DNA of 64,000 nt from the NCBI GenBank assembly GCA_027484985.1, contig JAIXRW010000054.1:1-64000 (forward strand). Direction: 5' to 3'. The stretch comes from Rhodobacter sp. GTDB lineage: Bacteria; Pseudomonadota; Alphaproteobacteria; Rhodobacterales; Rhodobacteraceae. Shown here in pieces: positions 17,120 through 25,717 of this stretch; within the stretch, counting starts at the first letter, position 1; each line of letters starts with the position of its first letter. The translations under genes and the position numbers were made by a program. Under the pieces are notes generated by a model. That model was given only the letters and a program-made list of their open reading frames with translations, was not told the DNA's origin and did no database searches.

Positions 17120-17815
17120 TTACGCCCCCGCCCTGCCTGCGTCAACGCCAAAGCGCCGCGCCAGATCAACCGCCATGCCCGCATCCCTCGGGTCCAGTGG
17201 CCCCGTGGCCCAGGGCCGGAACCGCAGCCGGAAGGCCCGCAGCAACAGGCCCTCATCCGCCACGGCGTAGCCAAAGGCCCGCGCGGCAGGGGCAAATTCC
17301 GCCACATCCGCCACACCCGCCGCAGGCCAGACCGACAGCCCCCCCAGCGCCAGCCGCCGCCAGTCGAACCGCGGCCCCGGGTCGGCCTTGCGGTCAGGCG
17401 CCATGTCCGAATGGCCGATCACCCGCTCGGGCGCGATGCCCCAGCGCGCCATGATGCCCGCCAGCACCCGCTCCAGCGCGGCCATCTGCGCCTCGGCAAA
17501 GGGCATGCGCCCGTCATTGGCCAGTTCGATCCCGATGGACCGCGAATTGACGTCCGCCACAGCGCCCCAGCGCCCTGCCCCCGCATGCCATGCCCGCCGC
17601 TGCTCGGGCACCAGCGCCTCGACCTCGCCCGTCTCGGAAATCAGCCAATGCGCCGAAACTTCGGCCACGGGGTCGCACAGCCGCGCCCGCGCCTCGGCGC
17701 AACTGGCCATCGCGGTGTAATGCAGCACCACCATATCCGGCAGCGCGCCCCCGCGCCGCTCGGAATGGTTGGGCGACGGAAACCCGCTCACTGCCGGAAG
17801 GGGCGCGGATCCCAT
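17120..17815 (-). CDS. N-acetylmuramoyl-L-alanine amidase (Amidase_2)
   Basis: A 231-residue zinc amidase of the AmpD/AmiD type, which cuts the lactyl-amide bond between muramic acid and the stem peptide. The zinc and catalytic set is visible: VVLHYTAM (first His), WHAGAG, SIGIELAN (catalytic Glu) and IGHSDMAPDRKADPG. The C-terminus (about 175-231) is a peptidoglycan-binding-like helical tail. There is no clear signal peptide, which favours a cytoplasmic AmpD-like recycling role. Its start overlaps the lipoprotein gene upstream by 28 bases, so the pair is probably translationally coupled. Confidence 0.87.
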   Translation of the reverse strand: MGSAPLPAVSGFPSPNHSERRGGALPDMVVLHYTAMASCAEARARLCDPVAEVSAHWLISETGEVEALVPEQRRAWHAGAGRWGAVADVNSRSIGIELANDGRMPFAEAQMAALERVLAGIMARWGIAPERVIGHSDMAPDRKADPGPRFDWRRLALGGLSVWPAAGVADVAEFAPAARAFGYAVADEGLLLRAFRLRFRPWATGPLDPRDAGMAVDLARRFGVDAGRAGA

Positions 17816-18609
17816 GAACAGGCAAAACCGTCCCCGTCAGGGTCCAGCCCCTTGCGGTCCCGCTTCGGACCGCCCGCCTCAAGGAACGCCTGCTGCGCCA
17901 GATCGGGCGAGGCAAAGCGCGCACAGGCCACCATCGGGTCGGTCAGCCGCAGGGCCGAACGGCTATACATCTGCGTGCCGGGGGCATGGGTGGTCGCCAG
18001 CGCGAATTCCACGATATTCGGCCCCGTCTCGGTGCGCTGCGGCACGGCGGTCGGTTGCACGACCTGATACTGCGCGCGGTTCCGCGCCAGCCGCTCCTTG
18101 TCGCTTTCAATCGTCTCGCGGCTGGAAACCGCGCTGAAATCCTGCTCGTCCGAGATGCCGGTATTGTTATGCACCATCTCGCCCGATTCGACCTTGATGT
18201 TGCTCGGCGCATCCCCGCGCGGGCGGTTCGGGTCAAGCGTGGCAGGGTCAAGCGTGGCAGGGTCAAGCGTCTGGCCCGCCCCCGCCTGCGGATAGGTCGC
18301 AAGCGGCGTTGTCGTCAGCGGCGTGTTCACCGGCTCGAACCCCGCCGCGCCATTGCCGAAAACCGGCTGGTTCGGATCGGGCAGCCCCGTGGCGCGGTCA
18401 ATCGCCGCCGCCGCCGCCTCGGGCGAAAATCCGGCCGGCGCCTGTGCCACCGGCGCCACCGGCTGGCGGGCGCCTGATGCCGCCTGCTCGCGCAGATAGC
18501 TGTTGTAATCGCTGAACCCCACGCCCTGCGCCGAATCCGGCACCGGCGGGCTGCATGCCGCCAAGGACAGGGCCGCGACAGTCAGGCTCAGGAAAACTTG
18601 GGTCCGCAT
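17788..18609 (-). CDS. lipoprotein with Excalibur-like C-terminus
   Basis: A 273-residue envelope lipoprotein. The signal peptide ends in LSLAAC (cysteine 19). Then comes a long Ala/Pro/Thr-rich linker with an in-frame 15-base tandem repeat encoding TLDPATLDPATLDP. The last residues read DPDGDGFACSWDPRPFR, matching the Excalibur motif DxDxDGxxC, a predicted Ca2+ site seen in secreted wall-associated proteins. The start at complement 18609 is chosen because it gives an intact signal peptide after GGGGCGGAACC. The open frame continues 48 bases upstream into the gatA end. Coupling to an amidase suggests a cell-wall task. Confidence 0.72.
   Translation of the reverse strand: MRTQVFLSLTVAALSLAACSPPVPDSAQGVGFSDYNSYLREQAASGARQPVAPVAQAPAGFSPEAAAAAIDRATGLPDPNQPVFGNGAAGFEPVNTPLTTTPLATYPQAGAGQTLDPATLDPATLDPNRPRGDAPSNIKVESGEMVHNNTGISDEQDFSAVSSRETIESDKERLARNRAQYQVVQPTAVPQRTETGPNIVEFALATTHAPGTQMYSRSALRLTDPMVACARFASPDLAQQAFLEAGGPKRDRKGLDPDGDGFACSWDPRPFRQ
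18231..18270. repeat. 15-base in-frame tandem repeat
   Basis: GGTCAAGCGTGGCAG occurs twice, followed by a 10-base partial copy. On the coding strand it adds five-residue TLDPA units to the lipoprotein linker. This is a likely site of length variation by slippage without loss of frame. Confidence 0.7.
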
Positions 18610-18647
18610 GGTTCCGCCCCGCTGCGTTTCGTATTCGGCTTGCGCCC

Positions 18648-20126
18648 TTACCACCATTTACCCGGCTTCGCTACAAAACCGGCCGCCCGCTCCAGCACAT
18701 AGGCGTGATTAAGCAGGTCGCCCTCTTCCCACGGCCGCCCGATCAGCTGCAACCCCAAGGGCAGGCCCTTGGCATCCAGGCCCACCGGAACCGAAACCCC
18801 CGGCAGCCCCGCAAGGTTCACCGTCACGGTAAACACATCGTTCAGATACATCTCGACCGGATCGGCACTCGCCATCTCGCCAAGGCCAAAGGCGCTGCTG
18901 GGCGTGGCAGGCGTCAAAATCGCATCGACACCGGCCGCAAAGGCCAGATCGAAATCGCGCTTGATCAGCGCCCGCACCTTGCGCGCACGGTTGTAATAGG
19001 CGTCATAGAACCCCGCCGACAGCACATAGGTGCCCACCATGATCCGGCGCTGCACCTCGGGGCCAAAACCTTCGGCGCGGGTCTTTTCATACATCTCGGT
19101 GATGCCATCACCCGCCTGCAACTCAGCGCGGTGCCCATAGCGCACGCCGTCATAACGGGCGAGGTTGGACGAGGCTTCCGCAGGCGCGATGACATAATAG
19201 GCAGGCAGCGCATATTTCGTATGCGGCAGCGAAATATCGACAATCTCGGCCCCCGCATCGCGCAGCATGTCGGCACCCTTGGCCCACAGCGCCTCGATCT
19301 CGGCAGGCATCCCGTCCATGCGGTATTCCTTGGGAATACCGATCTTCTTGCCACGGATGTCACCGGTCAGCGCCGCCTCGAAATCCGGCACGGGCAGGTC
19401 GGCGCTGGTGCTGTCCTTGGCATCATGCCCCGACATGGCCGACAGGAAGATCGCCGCATCGCGCACGCTTTTGGTCATCGGCCCCGCCTGATCGAGTGAC
19501 GAGGCAAAGGCCACCACCCCCCAGCGCGACACGCGGCCGTAAGTCGGCTTGATCCCCACGATGCCGGTGAACGCCGCTGGCTGGCGGATCGACCCGCCCG
19601 TATCGGTTCCCGTGGCCCCAAGGCACAGATCCGCCGCCACCGCCGCCGCCGACCCGCCGCTTGACCCGCCCGGCGTCAGCTTGCGGTCGTCGATCTTCCA
19701 CGGGTTGACCGCATTGCCATAGCAGGACGTCTCGTTGCTGGACCCCATGGCAAACTCGTCCATGTTCAGCTTGCCCAGCATCACCGCGCCCGCATCGAAC
19801 AGCTTGCTGGTGACGGTCGATTCATATTCGGGGCGGAACCCGCGCAAAATGTTCGACGCGGCCTGTGACGGCACGCCCTTGGTGCAGAAGAGGTCCTTGA
19901 TGCCAAGCGGAATCCCGCACAGATCGGGCGCATCCCCCGCCTTCAGCCGCGCATCGGCGGCGCGCGCCTGATCCAGCGCGATATCCGGCGTCTTGTGGAC
20001 AAAAGCGCCAAGATCATCCGCCGCATCTATCGCGGTCAGACAGGACATGGTCAGATCGACCGCCGAAATCTCGCCCTTGCGCAGCGCATCCCGCGCGGCG
20101 GCGATGGTCCATGTATTCGCGCTCAT
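18648..20126 (-). CDS. gatA: Asp-tRNA(Asn)/Glu-tRNA(Gln) amidotransferase subunit A
   Basis: A 492-residue amidase-signature enzyme. It releases ammonia from glutamine so that the GatCAB complex can convert Glu-tRNA(Gln) to Gln-tRNA(Gln). The catalytic Lys lies in IPLGIKDLF (about residue 77), and the Ser-cisSer pair in [16 protein letters not shown] (about 152-167), followed by [12 protein letters not shown]. Its length is standard. It overlaps gatC by 4 bp (ATGA), so it is coupled. gatB is not in the window, as is common in this family where gatB stands elsewhere. Confidence 0.96.
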   Translation of the reverse strand: MSANTWTIAAARDALRKGEISAVDLTMSCLTAIDAADDLGAFVHKTPDIALDQARAADARLKAGDAPDLCGIPLGIKDLFCTKGVPSQAASNILRGFRPEYESTVTSKLFDAGAVMLGKLNMDEFAMGSSNETSCYGNAVNPWKIDDRKLTPGGSSGGSAAAVAADLCLGATGTDTGGSIRQPAAFTGIVGIKPTYGRVSRWGVVAFASSLDQAGPMTKSVRDAAIFLSAMSGHDAKDSTSADLPVPDFEAALTGDIRGKKIGIPKEYRMDGMPAEIEALWAKGADMLRDAGAEIVDISLPHTKYALPAYYVIAPAEASSNLARYDGVRYGHRAELQAGDGITEMYEKTRAEGFGPEVQRRIMVGTYVLSAGFYDAYYNRARKVRALIKRDFDLAFAAGVDAILTPATPSSAFGLGEMASADPVEMYLNDVFTVTVNLAGLPGVSVPVGLDAKGLPLGLQLIGRPWEEGDLLNHAYVLERAAGFVAKPGKWW

Positions 20127-20410
20127 TCCACCACCTTCGGCACCGCAAAGAACCCCTCGCGCGCATCGGGCGCGTTCTTCAGGATCTGGCCCTGGATATT
20201 GCCATCCGTCACCACATCGGCGCGGCGCTTCAGCCGCATCGGCGTGACCGATGTCATCGGCTCGATGCCGGTCACATCCACCTCGTTCAACTGCTCCATG
20301 AAGCTTACGATGTCATTGAGCTGCCCTGCCAGTTTGGGCAGGTCAGGCGCCTCGACGCGGATACGGGCCAGTTTGGCCACCCGCCGTGCAGTCTCGATGT
20401 CGATCGACAT
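20123..20410 (-). CDS. gatC: Asp/Glu-tRNA amidotransferase subunit C
   Basis: A 95-residue subunit that wraps around GatA and stabilises the GatCAB complex. It starts [17 protein letters not shown], contains [20 protein letters not shown], and ends with the [19 protein letters not shown] motif typical of GatC. It is first in the gatC-gatA operon and overlaps gatA by four bases. The 141-base divergent gap to the metallo-hydrolase gene holds the promoter. Confidence 0.95.
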   Translation of the reverse strand: MSIDIETARRVAKLARIRVEAPDLPKLAGQLNDIVSFMEQLNEVDVTGIEPMTSVTPMRLKRRADVVTDGNIQGQILKNAPDAREGFFAVPKVVE

Positions 20411-20551
20411 GGGGCAATGCTCCCTGATTTTGCTTCCGCCCGTTTAGCCCCCGCCCCGCCACCCCGCAAGCCCCGCGCCCGTGGCAGGGGGGGCATTTTC
20501 TTTGCGCCGCGCCACGCTAGCTGAGGTGCGACAGAAATCGGAGACTTCCCC

Positions 20552-21232
20552 ATGCAGATCATCTGGCTCGGCCATTCCGCCTTCCGCATCGAAATCGAAG
20601 GGGCGACCCTGCTCGTCGATCCGTGGCTGACGGGCAACCCCATGTTCCCCGCCGACCGCCGGGCCGAGGCGATTGCGGGCGCGACCCACCTGCTGCTCAC
20701 CCATGCCCATTCCGACCATTCCGGCGATGCCGCCGCCATTGCCAAAGAGCTCGATATCCCGCTGGTCGCCATCTACGACCTTGCCGGCCATTTCCAGAAA
20801 ACCGACGGCGTCAAGATCATCGGCTTCAACAAGGGCGGCACGGTCGACCTGAACGGGGCCAAGGTCACGCTGGTCAATGCCTGCCATTCCTCGACCCTTG
20901 GCGATGTGCCGGTGGGCAGCGAATGCGGCTTCATGATCGCGGGCGAGGGGCACACGATCTATGTCTCGGGCGATACCGACATCATGGCCGATATGGAATG
21001 GATGGGCGACTATCACAAACCCGATATCGGCATCCTGTCGGCAGGTGGCCATTACACGATGGACATGGCCCGCGCCACCTATGCCGCCAAACGCTATTTC
21101 AACTTCAAGACCGTGATCCCCTGCCACTACCGCACCTTTGGCGCCTTGGCGCAAAACGCCGACATCATGCGCGATGGCCTGCCCGGCGTGCAGGTGACCG
21201 AACCCGAAGTGCTGGTCCCCCTGACCTACTGA
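20552..21232 (+). CDS. UPF0173-type metallo-beta-lactamase-fold hydrolase
   Basis: A 226-residue cytosolic protein of the metallo-beta-lactamase superfamily. The metal-binding HxHxDH motif reads THAHSDHSGD (about residues 50-59). Further ligands are in NACHSS, the aspartate of VSGDTDIMADM, and the histidine of VIPCHYRTFG. The WLGHSAFRIE beginning identifies the UPF0173/YtkL branch. These are predicted metal-dependent hydrolases of unknown natural substrate. It starts at ATG 20552 after AATCGGAGACTTCCCC, a usable ribosome site, and appears monocistronic. Confidence 0.88.
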   Translation: MQIIWLGHSAFRIEIEGATLLVDPWLTGNPMFPADRRAEAIAGATHLLLTHAHSDHSGDAAAIAKELDIPLVAIYDLAGHFQKTDGVKIIGFNKGGTVDLNGAKVTLVNACHSSTLGDVPVGSECGFMIAGEGHTIYVSGDTDIMADMEWMGDYHKPDIGILSAGGHYTMDMARATYAAKRYFNFKTVIPCHYRTFGALAQNADIMRDGLPGVQVTEPEVLVPLTY

Positions 21233-21333
21233 CCAAGCGGAGCGGGCGTTCCGCCCGCACGCCGGAAGCCCGCGCAAAGCGCGGGCGCGTCAGGGGCGCT
21301 CGCGCCCCTCTTGGCGCGTGCCGCGCCAATTCA

Positions 21334-21436
21334 CCCCTGAGGATATTTCAGGGCAGAAAATGAAGGCGGCGCGCATTTTCTGCCTCCAAATATCCTCAGG
21401 GGGTGAGGCCGCAGGCCGAGGGGGCAGAATGCCCCC
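21334..21436. repeat. mosaic intergenic repeat, copy 5 (inverted pair)
   Basis: This is the best-preserved copy. The left arm (21334-21362) begins CCCCTGAGGATATTT and ends GCAGAAAATG. The right arm (21374-21403) is its inverse and ends CAAATATCCTCAGGGG. A tail GTGAGGCCGCAGGCCGAGG with GGGGGCAGAATGCCCCC follows. It separates the converging hydrolase and xylulokinase genes and ends 11 bases before the xylulokinase stop. It is nearly identical to copy 3. Confidence 0.82.
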
Positions 21437-21446
21437 TTTCCCGGCG

Positions 21447-22895
21447 TCAGATGCGTGCCATGGCGGCATCAAAGCGCCGGCGCCGCGTGGCCAGCGCCTC
21501 GGCCAGATATGGATCGGGGGGGATCTCGTGTTCCCGCGCGGGGCGTTCGGTCAGCACCGACATTCCGGCCCCGGCCGCGACCGCGGCCAGCCGGGCCGCG
21601 CCCATCGGCCCTGCCAGATCGGACCGTGCCGGCACCGAGACGGGCTTGCCCAGCGCCGAGGCGATTAGGTGCAGCCACAGCCTGCTGCGCGTGCCGCCGC
21701 CCACCACGGTGAAGCGGTCCGCCATCACCCCCACCGCGCCCTGTGCCGCCACGCAATCGGCCATCTGCAAGGCCACCCCTTCCAGCGTCGCATAGCCCAG
21801 CATGGCCGGTGTCACGCCCGGATGCAGCCCCTCGATCCGGCCCAGCGCATCGGGGCGGTTGAGCGGCGTGCGCACCCCCGTCAGGCAGGGCAGAAAGACC
21901 GGCGCATCGGCCAGGCTGCCGCCCGCCGCAAAGCCTTCGGCCAGTGCCGCCAGTTCCGCCGCCCCCCGCCCCGTCACCGACCCCATCCAGTCGAGCGAGG
22001 CTGTCGCGCTCATCACCACGCCCATCGACAGGAAGGTGTCGGGCACCACATGGGCCGAGGTCAGGATCGCCTGTTCCGGCCCCGGATGGAAACCCGCATC
22101 CACGATGCAGGCCACGCCCGAGGTGCCCACCGTCAGCACCGCATCCCCCGGCCTTGCGCCCCCCGCGCCAAGGGTCGAGCCCATATTGTCGCCCGCCCCC
22201 GCCGCGACCGAGACGCGCCCCATGCCCCAGCGCGCCGCCAGATCGCGCCGCAGCACCCCCGCTTCGGCCCAGCTGTCCAGCACGGGCGGCAGATGGGCCA
22301 TGTCCCATCCCACCGCCGCGCAAAGCGCGCCATCCCATCGCCCCGTCGCGCAATCCATCAGTTGCGTGCCGCCCGCATCGGACGGTTCGGTCGCCACCTC
22401 GCCGGTCAGGGCAAGGCGCACATAATCCTTGGTCAGCAGCAGCATCCGCGCGCGGTCCAGCACGGCGGGTTCGTGTTTGCGCAGCCACAGGATCTTGGGC
22501 GCGGTGATGCCGGGGTCGGGCGTGCCGTTGGTGCGCCGTCCGATATCGGGCATGCGGGCCAAAAGTTCGGCACATTCCGCAAGCGACCGCTGGTCGTTCC
22601 ACAGGATCGCGGGCCGGACGGGGCGCAGGTCGGCATCAAGGAATAGCCCCGCCAGCATCTGCCCCGACAGGCCGATGCCGCGCACCGCCGCCATCTCGCG
22701 CGGGGCTTCGGCCGCCAGACGGTCAAGGCAGGCCAGCACCGCCGCCACCCACAGATCGGGGTCCTGTTCGCTATGCCCCACCGCCGGGCGCGACACGGGC
22801 ACCGTCTCGGACGCGGTTGCCACGACGCGGCGCATCTCCTCGATCAGCACCGCCTTGATGCCCGACGTGCCCAGATCCACCCCGATCAGCATCAT
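21447..22895 (-). CDS. xylB: xylulokinase-type FGGY kinase
   Basis: A 482-residue ATP-dependent sugar kinase (E. coli XylB is 484). N-terminal ATP/sugar motifs are GVDLGTSGIKAVL and GHSEQDPDLW. The catalytic aspartate region reads AGAGDNMGSTLGAG, and the second phosphate loop is FTVVGGGTRSRLWLHL. Predicted reaction: D-xylulose to xylulose 5-phosphate, though FGGY substrate choice is hard to read from sequence. The start MMLIGVD at complement 22895 follows CAGAGGGCGCG. It is divergent from the glycerol-1-phosphate dehydrogenase homologue; no xylose isomerase or transporter is nearby. Confidence 0.8.
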   Translation of the reverse strand: MMLIGVDLGTSGIKAVLIEEMRRVVATASETVPVSRPAVGHSEQDPDLWVAAVLACLDRLAAEAPREMAAVRGIGLSGQMLAGLFLDADLRPVRPAILWNDQRSLAECAELLARMPDIGRRTNGTPDPGITAPKILWLRKHEPAVLDRARMLLLTKDYVRLALTGEVATEPSDAGGTQLMDCATGRWDGALCAAVGWDMAHLPPVLDSWAEAGVLRRDLAARWGMGRVSVAAGAGDNMGSTLGAGGARPGDAVLTVGTSGVACIVDAGFHPGPEQAILTSAHVVPDTFLSMGVVMSATASLDWMGSVTGRGAAELAALAEGFAAGGSLADAPVFLPCLTGVRTPLNRPDALGRIEGLHPGVTPAMLGYATLEGVALQMADCVAAQGAVGVMADRFTVVGGGTRSRLWLHLIASALGKPVSVPARSDLAGPMGAARLAAVAAGAGMSVLTERPAREHEIPPDPYLAEALATRRRRFDAAMARI

Positions 22896-23225
22896 CGCGC
22901 CCTCTGGCAGGTGCAGCGCCGCGGATGGCGGCGCGTCCGCATGTCGGGGCGGGTCGGGACGGGCGGGCGTGGCATCATCATCCGTCACCTCTGGCGCGTT
23001 GCGGCGGGTCGCGTGCAGGATGCTTTGCCGCTGGCCACGCAAAGATCAAGCCCGTAAGCCGCCTTGCCCCGCCGCCCCCTGCCCATCCCTGCCCATCCCT
23101 GCCTGCAAAAGCGACCAAAGCCCTGCCCACCGGACACCGCCCCCGTCGTCGGCCTTGCACTTGCCGCCCGCAGGGGGCACCACTTCTGCCCGTATGGCCG
23201 CATGCCGCAGTCAGGGGAACGCCCG
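22896..23225. other. 330-base divergent region between xylB and the G1PDH-like gene
   Basis: There is no gene. It must contain promoters for both flanking genes. A 10-base tandem repeat, TGCCCATCCC (about 23088-23107), is the only internal structure I see. I found no convincing operator palindrome. Confidence 0.5.
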
Positions 23226-24554
23226 ATGCCGACCGATTCCGCCGCAGACCCCCTTGCCCGCGCCGTGGCGCAATCGGCCTCGGTGGCCGAGGTGCTGATC
23301 GCCCCGGGGGCCATCGCGCAGGCGGGCGCGCTATACCGCCGCCATTTCACCGGTCCCGCCTGCCTGATCGCCGACGATGCCTCATGGGCCGCCGCCGGTC
23401 CGCAGGCCGAGGCGGCGCTGAACGCCGCGGGCATCGCCACCCGCCGCCACATCCTTGCCATCCCGCCCCGCCCCAAACCCACCGTCGAACTGGCCGACAG
23501 CCTGCGCCACATGCTGGCGCCGGGCGAGACGCCGGTTTCCATCGGCTCGGGCGTGCTGAACGATGTGACCAAGCACGCGGCCTTCCGCCTCGACCGGCCC
23601 TATCTGTGCATCGGCACCGCCGCCTCGATGGATGGCTATACCTCGGCCGGTGCGCCGCTGTCGGAAAAGGGGTTCAAGAAAACCATCCCCTGCCGCCCTG
23701 CCCGCGCCGTGCTGGGCGATCTCGACATCATCGCCCGCGCACCCCGCGCCATGACCGGCTGGGGTTACGGCGACCTTGCCGGAAAGGTGCCCGCGGGCGC
23801 CGACTGGATCATCGCCGATGCGCTCGGGCTCGAAGCGATCGACACCGTCGCGTGGCCGCTTGTGCAGGGCGGATTGCGCGGCTGGCTTGCCAACCCCGCC
23901 GCCATCGCGGCGGGCGATCCCGCCGCCATCAGCGGGCTGTTTCGGGGTCTTACCCTTGTCGGCCTCGCGATGGAGCTGCACGGCTCGTCCCGCCCCGCCT
24001 CGGGTGCCGACCACCAGATCGCCCATCTGTGGGAAATGGAGGATCTTTCGCAAGGGGGCGCGCGTGTCAGCCACGGCGCCTGCGTGGCGGTGGGCTGTTC
24101 GATGACGCTGCGGCTTTATGACTGGCTTCTGGCGCAGGATCTGACGCGGCTTGACCCGTCCCATGCCGACCGTGCACCCGACCTTGACGCCAAGTTCGCC
24201 GCCATCACCGCCGCCTTCGGCCCCGGCGAAATCGCCGCCCGCGCGGCCGAGGAAACCCGCGCCAAGCATATCGACCGTGCGGCCCATCGTGACCGGATCG
24301 AAACCCTGCGCCGCATCTGGCCCGACCTTGCCGCCCGCCTGCGCGCCCAGCTCATGCCCGCCGCCGAAATGCGCGCCGCCCTCCATGCGGCAGGTGCCCC
24401 GTCGGACGCCGCCGAAATCGGCGTGGACCGCGCCGCCCTGGAACGCACCACGCGCAATGCCCGCTTCCTGCGCAGCCGCTATACCGTGCTCGACCTGCTC
24501 GACGAAACCGGCCTTCTGGAACAGGCCATCGCGGCAGCCCTTCCCCCGTCCTGA
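23226..24554 (+). CDS. sn-glycerol-1-phosphate dehydrogenase homologue (AraM/EgsA-like)
   Basis: A 442-residue member of the iron-containing alcohol dehydrogenase superfamily, G1PDH branch. Diagnostic motifs are IGSGVLNDVTKHAAF (nucleotide site), GTAASMDGYTSAGAPL (metal-binding Asp), GADHQIAHLWEME and VSHGACVAVG (the two metal-binding His). B. subtilis AraM makes glycerol 1-phosphate from dihydroxyacetone phosphate; here the substrate may differ. ATG 23226 with GGGGAACG upstream is chosen because the earlier part of the open frame is low-complexity Pro/Arg. A neighbouring SIS isomerase, HAD phosphatase and sugar kinase suggest a sugar- or polyol-phosphate pathway. Confidence 0.78.
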   Translation: MPTDSAADPLARAVAQSASVAEVLIAPGAIAQAGALYRRHFTGPACLIADDASWAAAGPQAEAALNAAGIATRRHILAIPPRPKPTVELADSLRHMLAPGETPVSIGSGVLNDVTKHAAFRLDRPYLCIGTAASMDGYTSAGAPLSEKGFKKTIPCRPARAVLGDLDIIARAPRAMTGWGYGDLAGKVPAGADWIIADALGLEAIDTVAWPLVQGGLRGWLANPAAIAAGDPAAISGLFRGLTLVGLAMELHGSSRPASGADHQIAHLWEMEDLSQGGARVSHGACVAVGCSMTLRLYDWLLAQDLTRLDPSHADRAPDLDAKFAAITAAFGPGEIAARAAEETRAKHIDRAAHRDRIETLRRIWPDLAARLRAQLMPAAEMRAALHAAGAPSDAAEIGVDRAALERTTRNARFLRSRYTVLDLLDETGLLEQAIAAALPPS

Positions 24555-25153
24555 CCAACCGGCCCCCGCCGCTGCAAACCCGACCGGCGGGCTATTCTTC
24601 GGCCCCCGCATCCGGTCGCGCAGCGGGGCGAAGCCCTGCCAAAAACATCCTTCCCTGCCGCAAATCGGGCACTGATGGAAAAAGCCCGCCGGTCCGCGCC
24701 GTGCCGCACCGCCATCCGCGCCCTGACAGACAACCGCGGGCAGCCCCCCTTGCCCCGCGCATCATGCCGACATCGCAAAGACAATACCCCACCGCCCATG
24801 CCCCAGCGGGTTTCGCACCGCCAAACGCCATGCCGCAAAACCCTGCGCGCCCGCCGTCCAAACCCAAAACGCGCCCCCTCACCAGACCGCCCCCCAATCC
24901 GCCCAAGCCAACAGCGCGCCCCAGCAAGCGCACCTTCCGCCGCCAGACGACAGGCAGGCGCATCGCAACACACCGCGCCAATCCACCACCAGCGCCGCCC
25001 CGGCCGCCATCCCCTGACACACCGGATGCACCCGAACCCTGACCTCCCACGGCAACAGGCCGAAAGAACGGCGCGCGCAGATCGCCCCCCCTTTCCAACC
25101 GCCCCGCCACAGTCCAAGCTGCCCCCGAACCTGCTCCACGCCGGACCCCAGCC
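24555..25153 (+). other. 600-base C-rich, G-poor stretch with no credible gene
   Basis: It lies between two co-directional genes. The plus strand from about 24760 to 25130 is dominated by C and A with few G. Both strands have open frames, but they translate to Pro/Arg- or Gly/Arg-rich low-complexity sequence without a domain, so I do not call a gene. C-over-G single-strand bias of this kind is what Rho loading sites look like. It could also be decayed coding sequence. Confidence 0.5.
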
Positions 25154-25717
25154 ATGCCAGACCTCACCGCCCTCGCCACCCGCGCCGCCGCCGAAATCCG
25201 CGATGCCACGGCAGCGGTCGATCCGGCCGAACTGGCCGCGCTCGTCACCGAACTGGCCAGCGCCAAACGCATCGTCGCCCATGGCCTCGGGCGCGAAGGG
25301 CTGATGATGCGCGCACTGGTCATGCGGCTCTACCATCTCGGGCTCGACGCCCATGTCTGGGGCGACATGTCCACCCCGCCGGTGGGCAGGGGCGACCTGC
25401 TCCTCGTCTCGGCCGGACCGGGCGGCTTTGCCACCATCGACAGCCTGCTTGGCATCGCGCAGGGCGCAGGGGCGCGGGTCGCGTGCATCACCGCCCGGCC
25501 CACGGGCAGCACGGCCTCTGCCGCAGACCTTGTGCTGACCATCCCCGCCCAGACCATGGCCTCCGATCAGGGCGCCATGGCCACCTCGGTCCTGCCCATG
25601 GGGTCGCTGTTCGAAGGCGCGCAATATCTGACCTTCGAACTCCTCGTCCTTGCCCTGCGCGACCACCTCGGCGCCGATTCCGCCGCCATGCGCGCCCGCC
25701 ACACCAATCTCGAATGA
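25154..25717 (+). CDS. SIS-domain sugar-phosphate isomerase (HxlB-like)
   Basis: A 187-residue single SIS-domain protein. AKRIVAHGLGREGLMMRALV (about 36-55) forms the first phosphosugar-binding loop, LLLVSAGPGGFATIDSLLGI the serine-containing loop, and PTGSTASAADLVLTIP the third. Its size and architecture match 6-phospho-3-hexuloisomerase (HxlB) rather than longer GlmS or KpsF proteins. No hexulose-phosphate synthase partner is visible, so a formaldehyde-fixing role is unsupported. It overlaps the HAD gene downstream by four bases (ATGA). A long C-rich gap separates it from the dehydrogenase upstream. Confidence 0.75.
   Translation: MPDLTALATRAAAEIRDATAAVDPAELAALVTELASAKRIVAHGLGREGLMMRALVMRLYHLGLDAHVWGDMSTPPVGRGDLLLVSAGPGGFATIDSLLGIAQGAGARVACITARPTGSTASAADLVLTIPAQTMASDQGAMATSVLPMGSLFEGAQYLTFELLVLALRDHLGADSAAMRARHTNLE

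Noticed and set aside
24675-25304. 209-codon open frame in the C-rich gap
   Set aside because: The translation is Pro/Arg-rich low complexity with no ribosome site and overlaps the SIS gene start.
25154-25717. Ribulose monophosphate formaldehyde fixation (HxlAB)
   Set aside because: The SIS protein resembles HxlB, but no hexulose-6-phosphate synthase gene is in the window.
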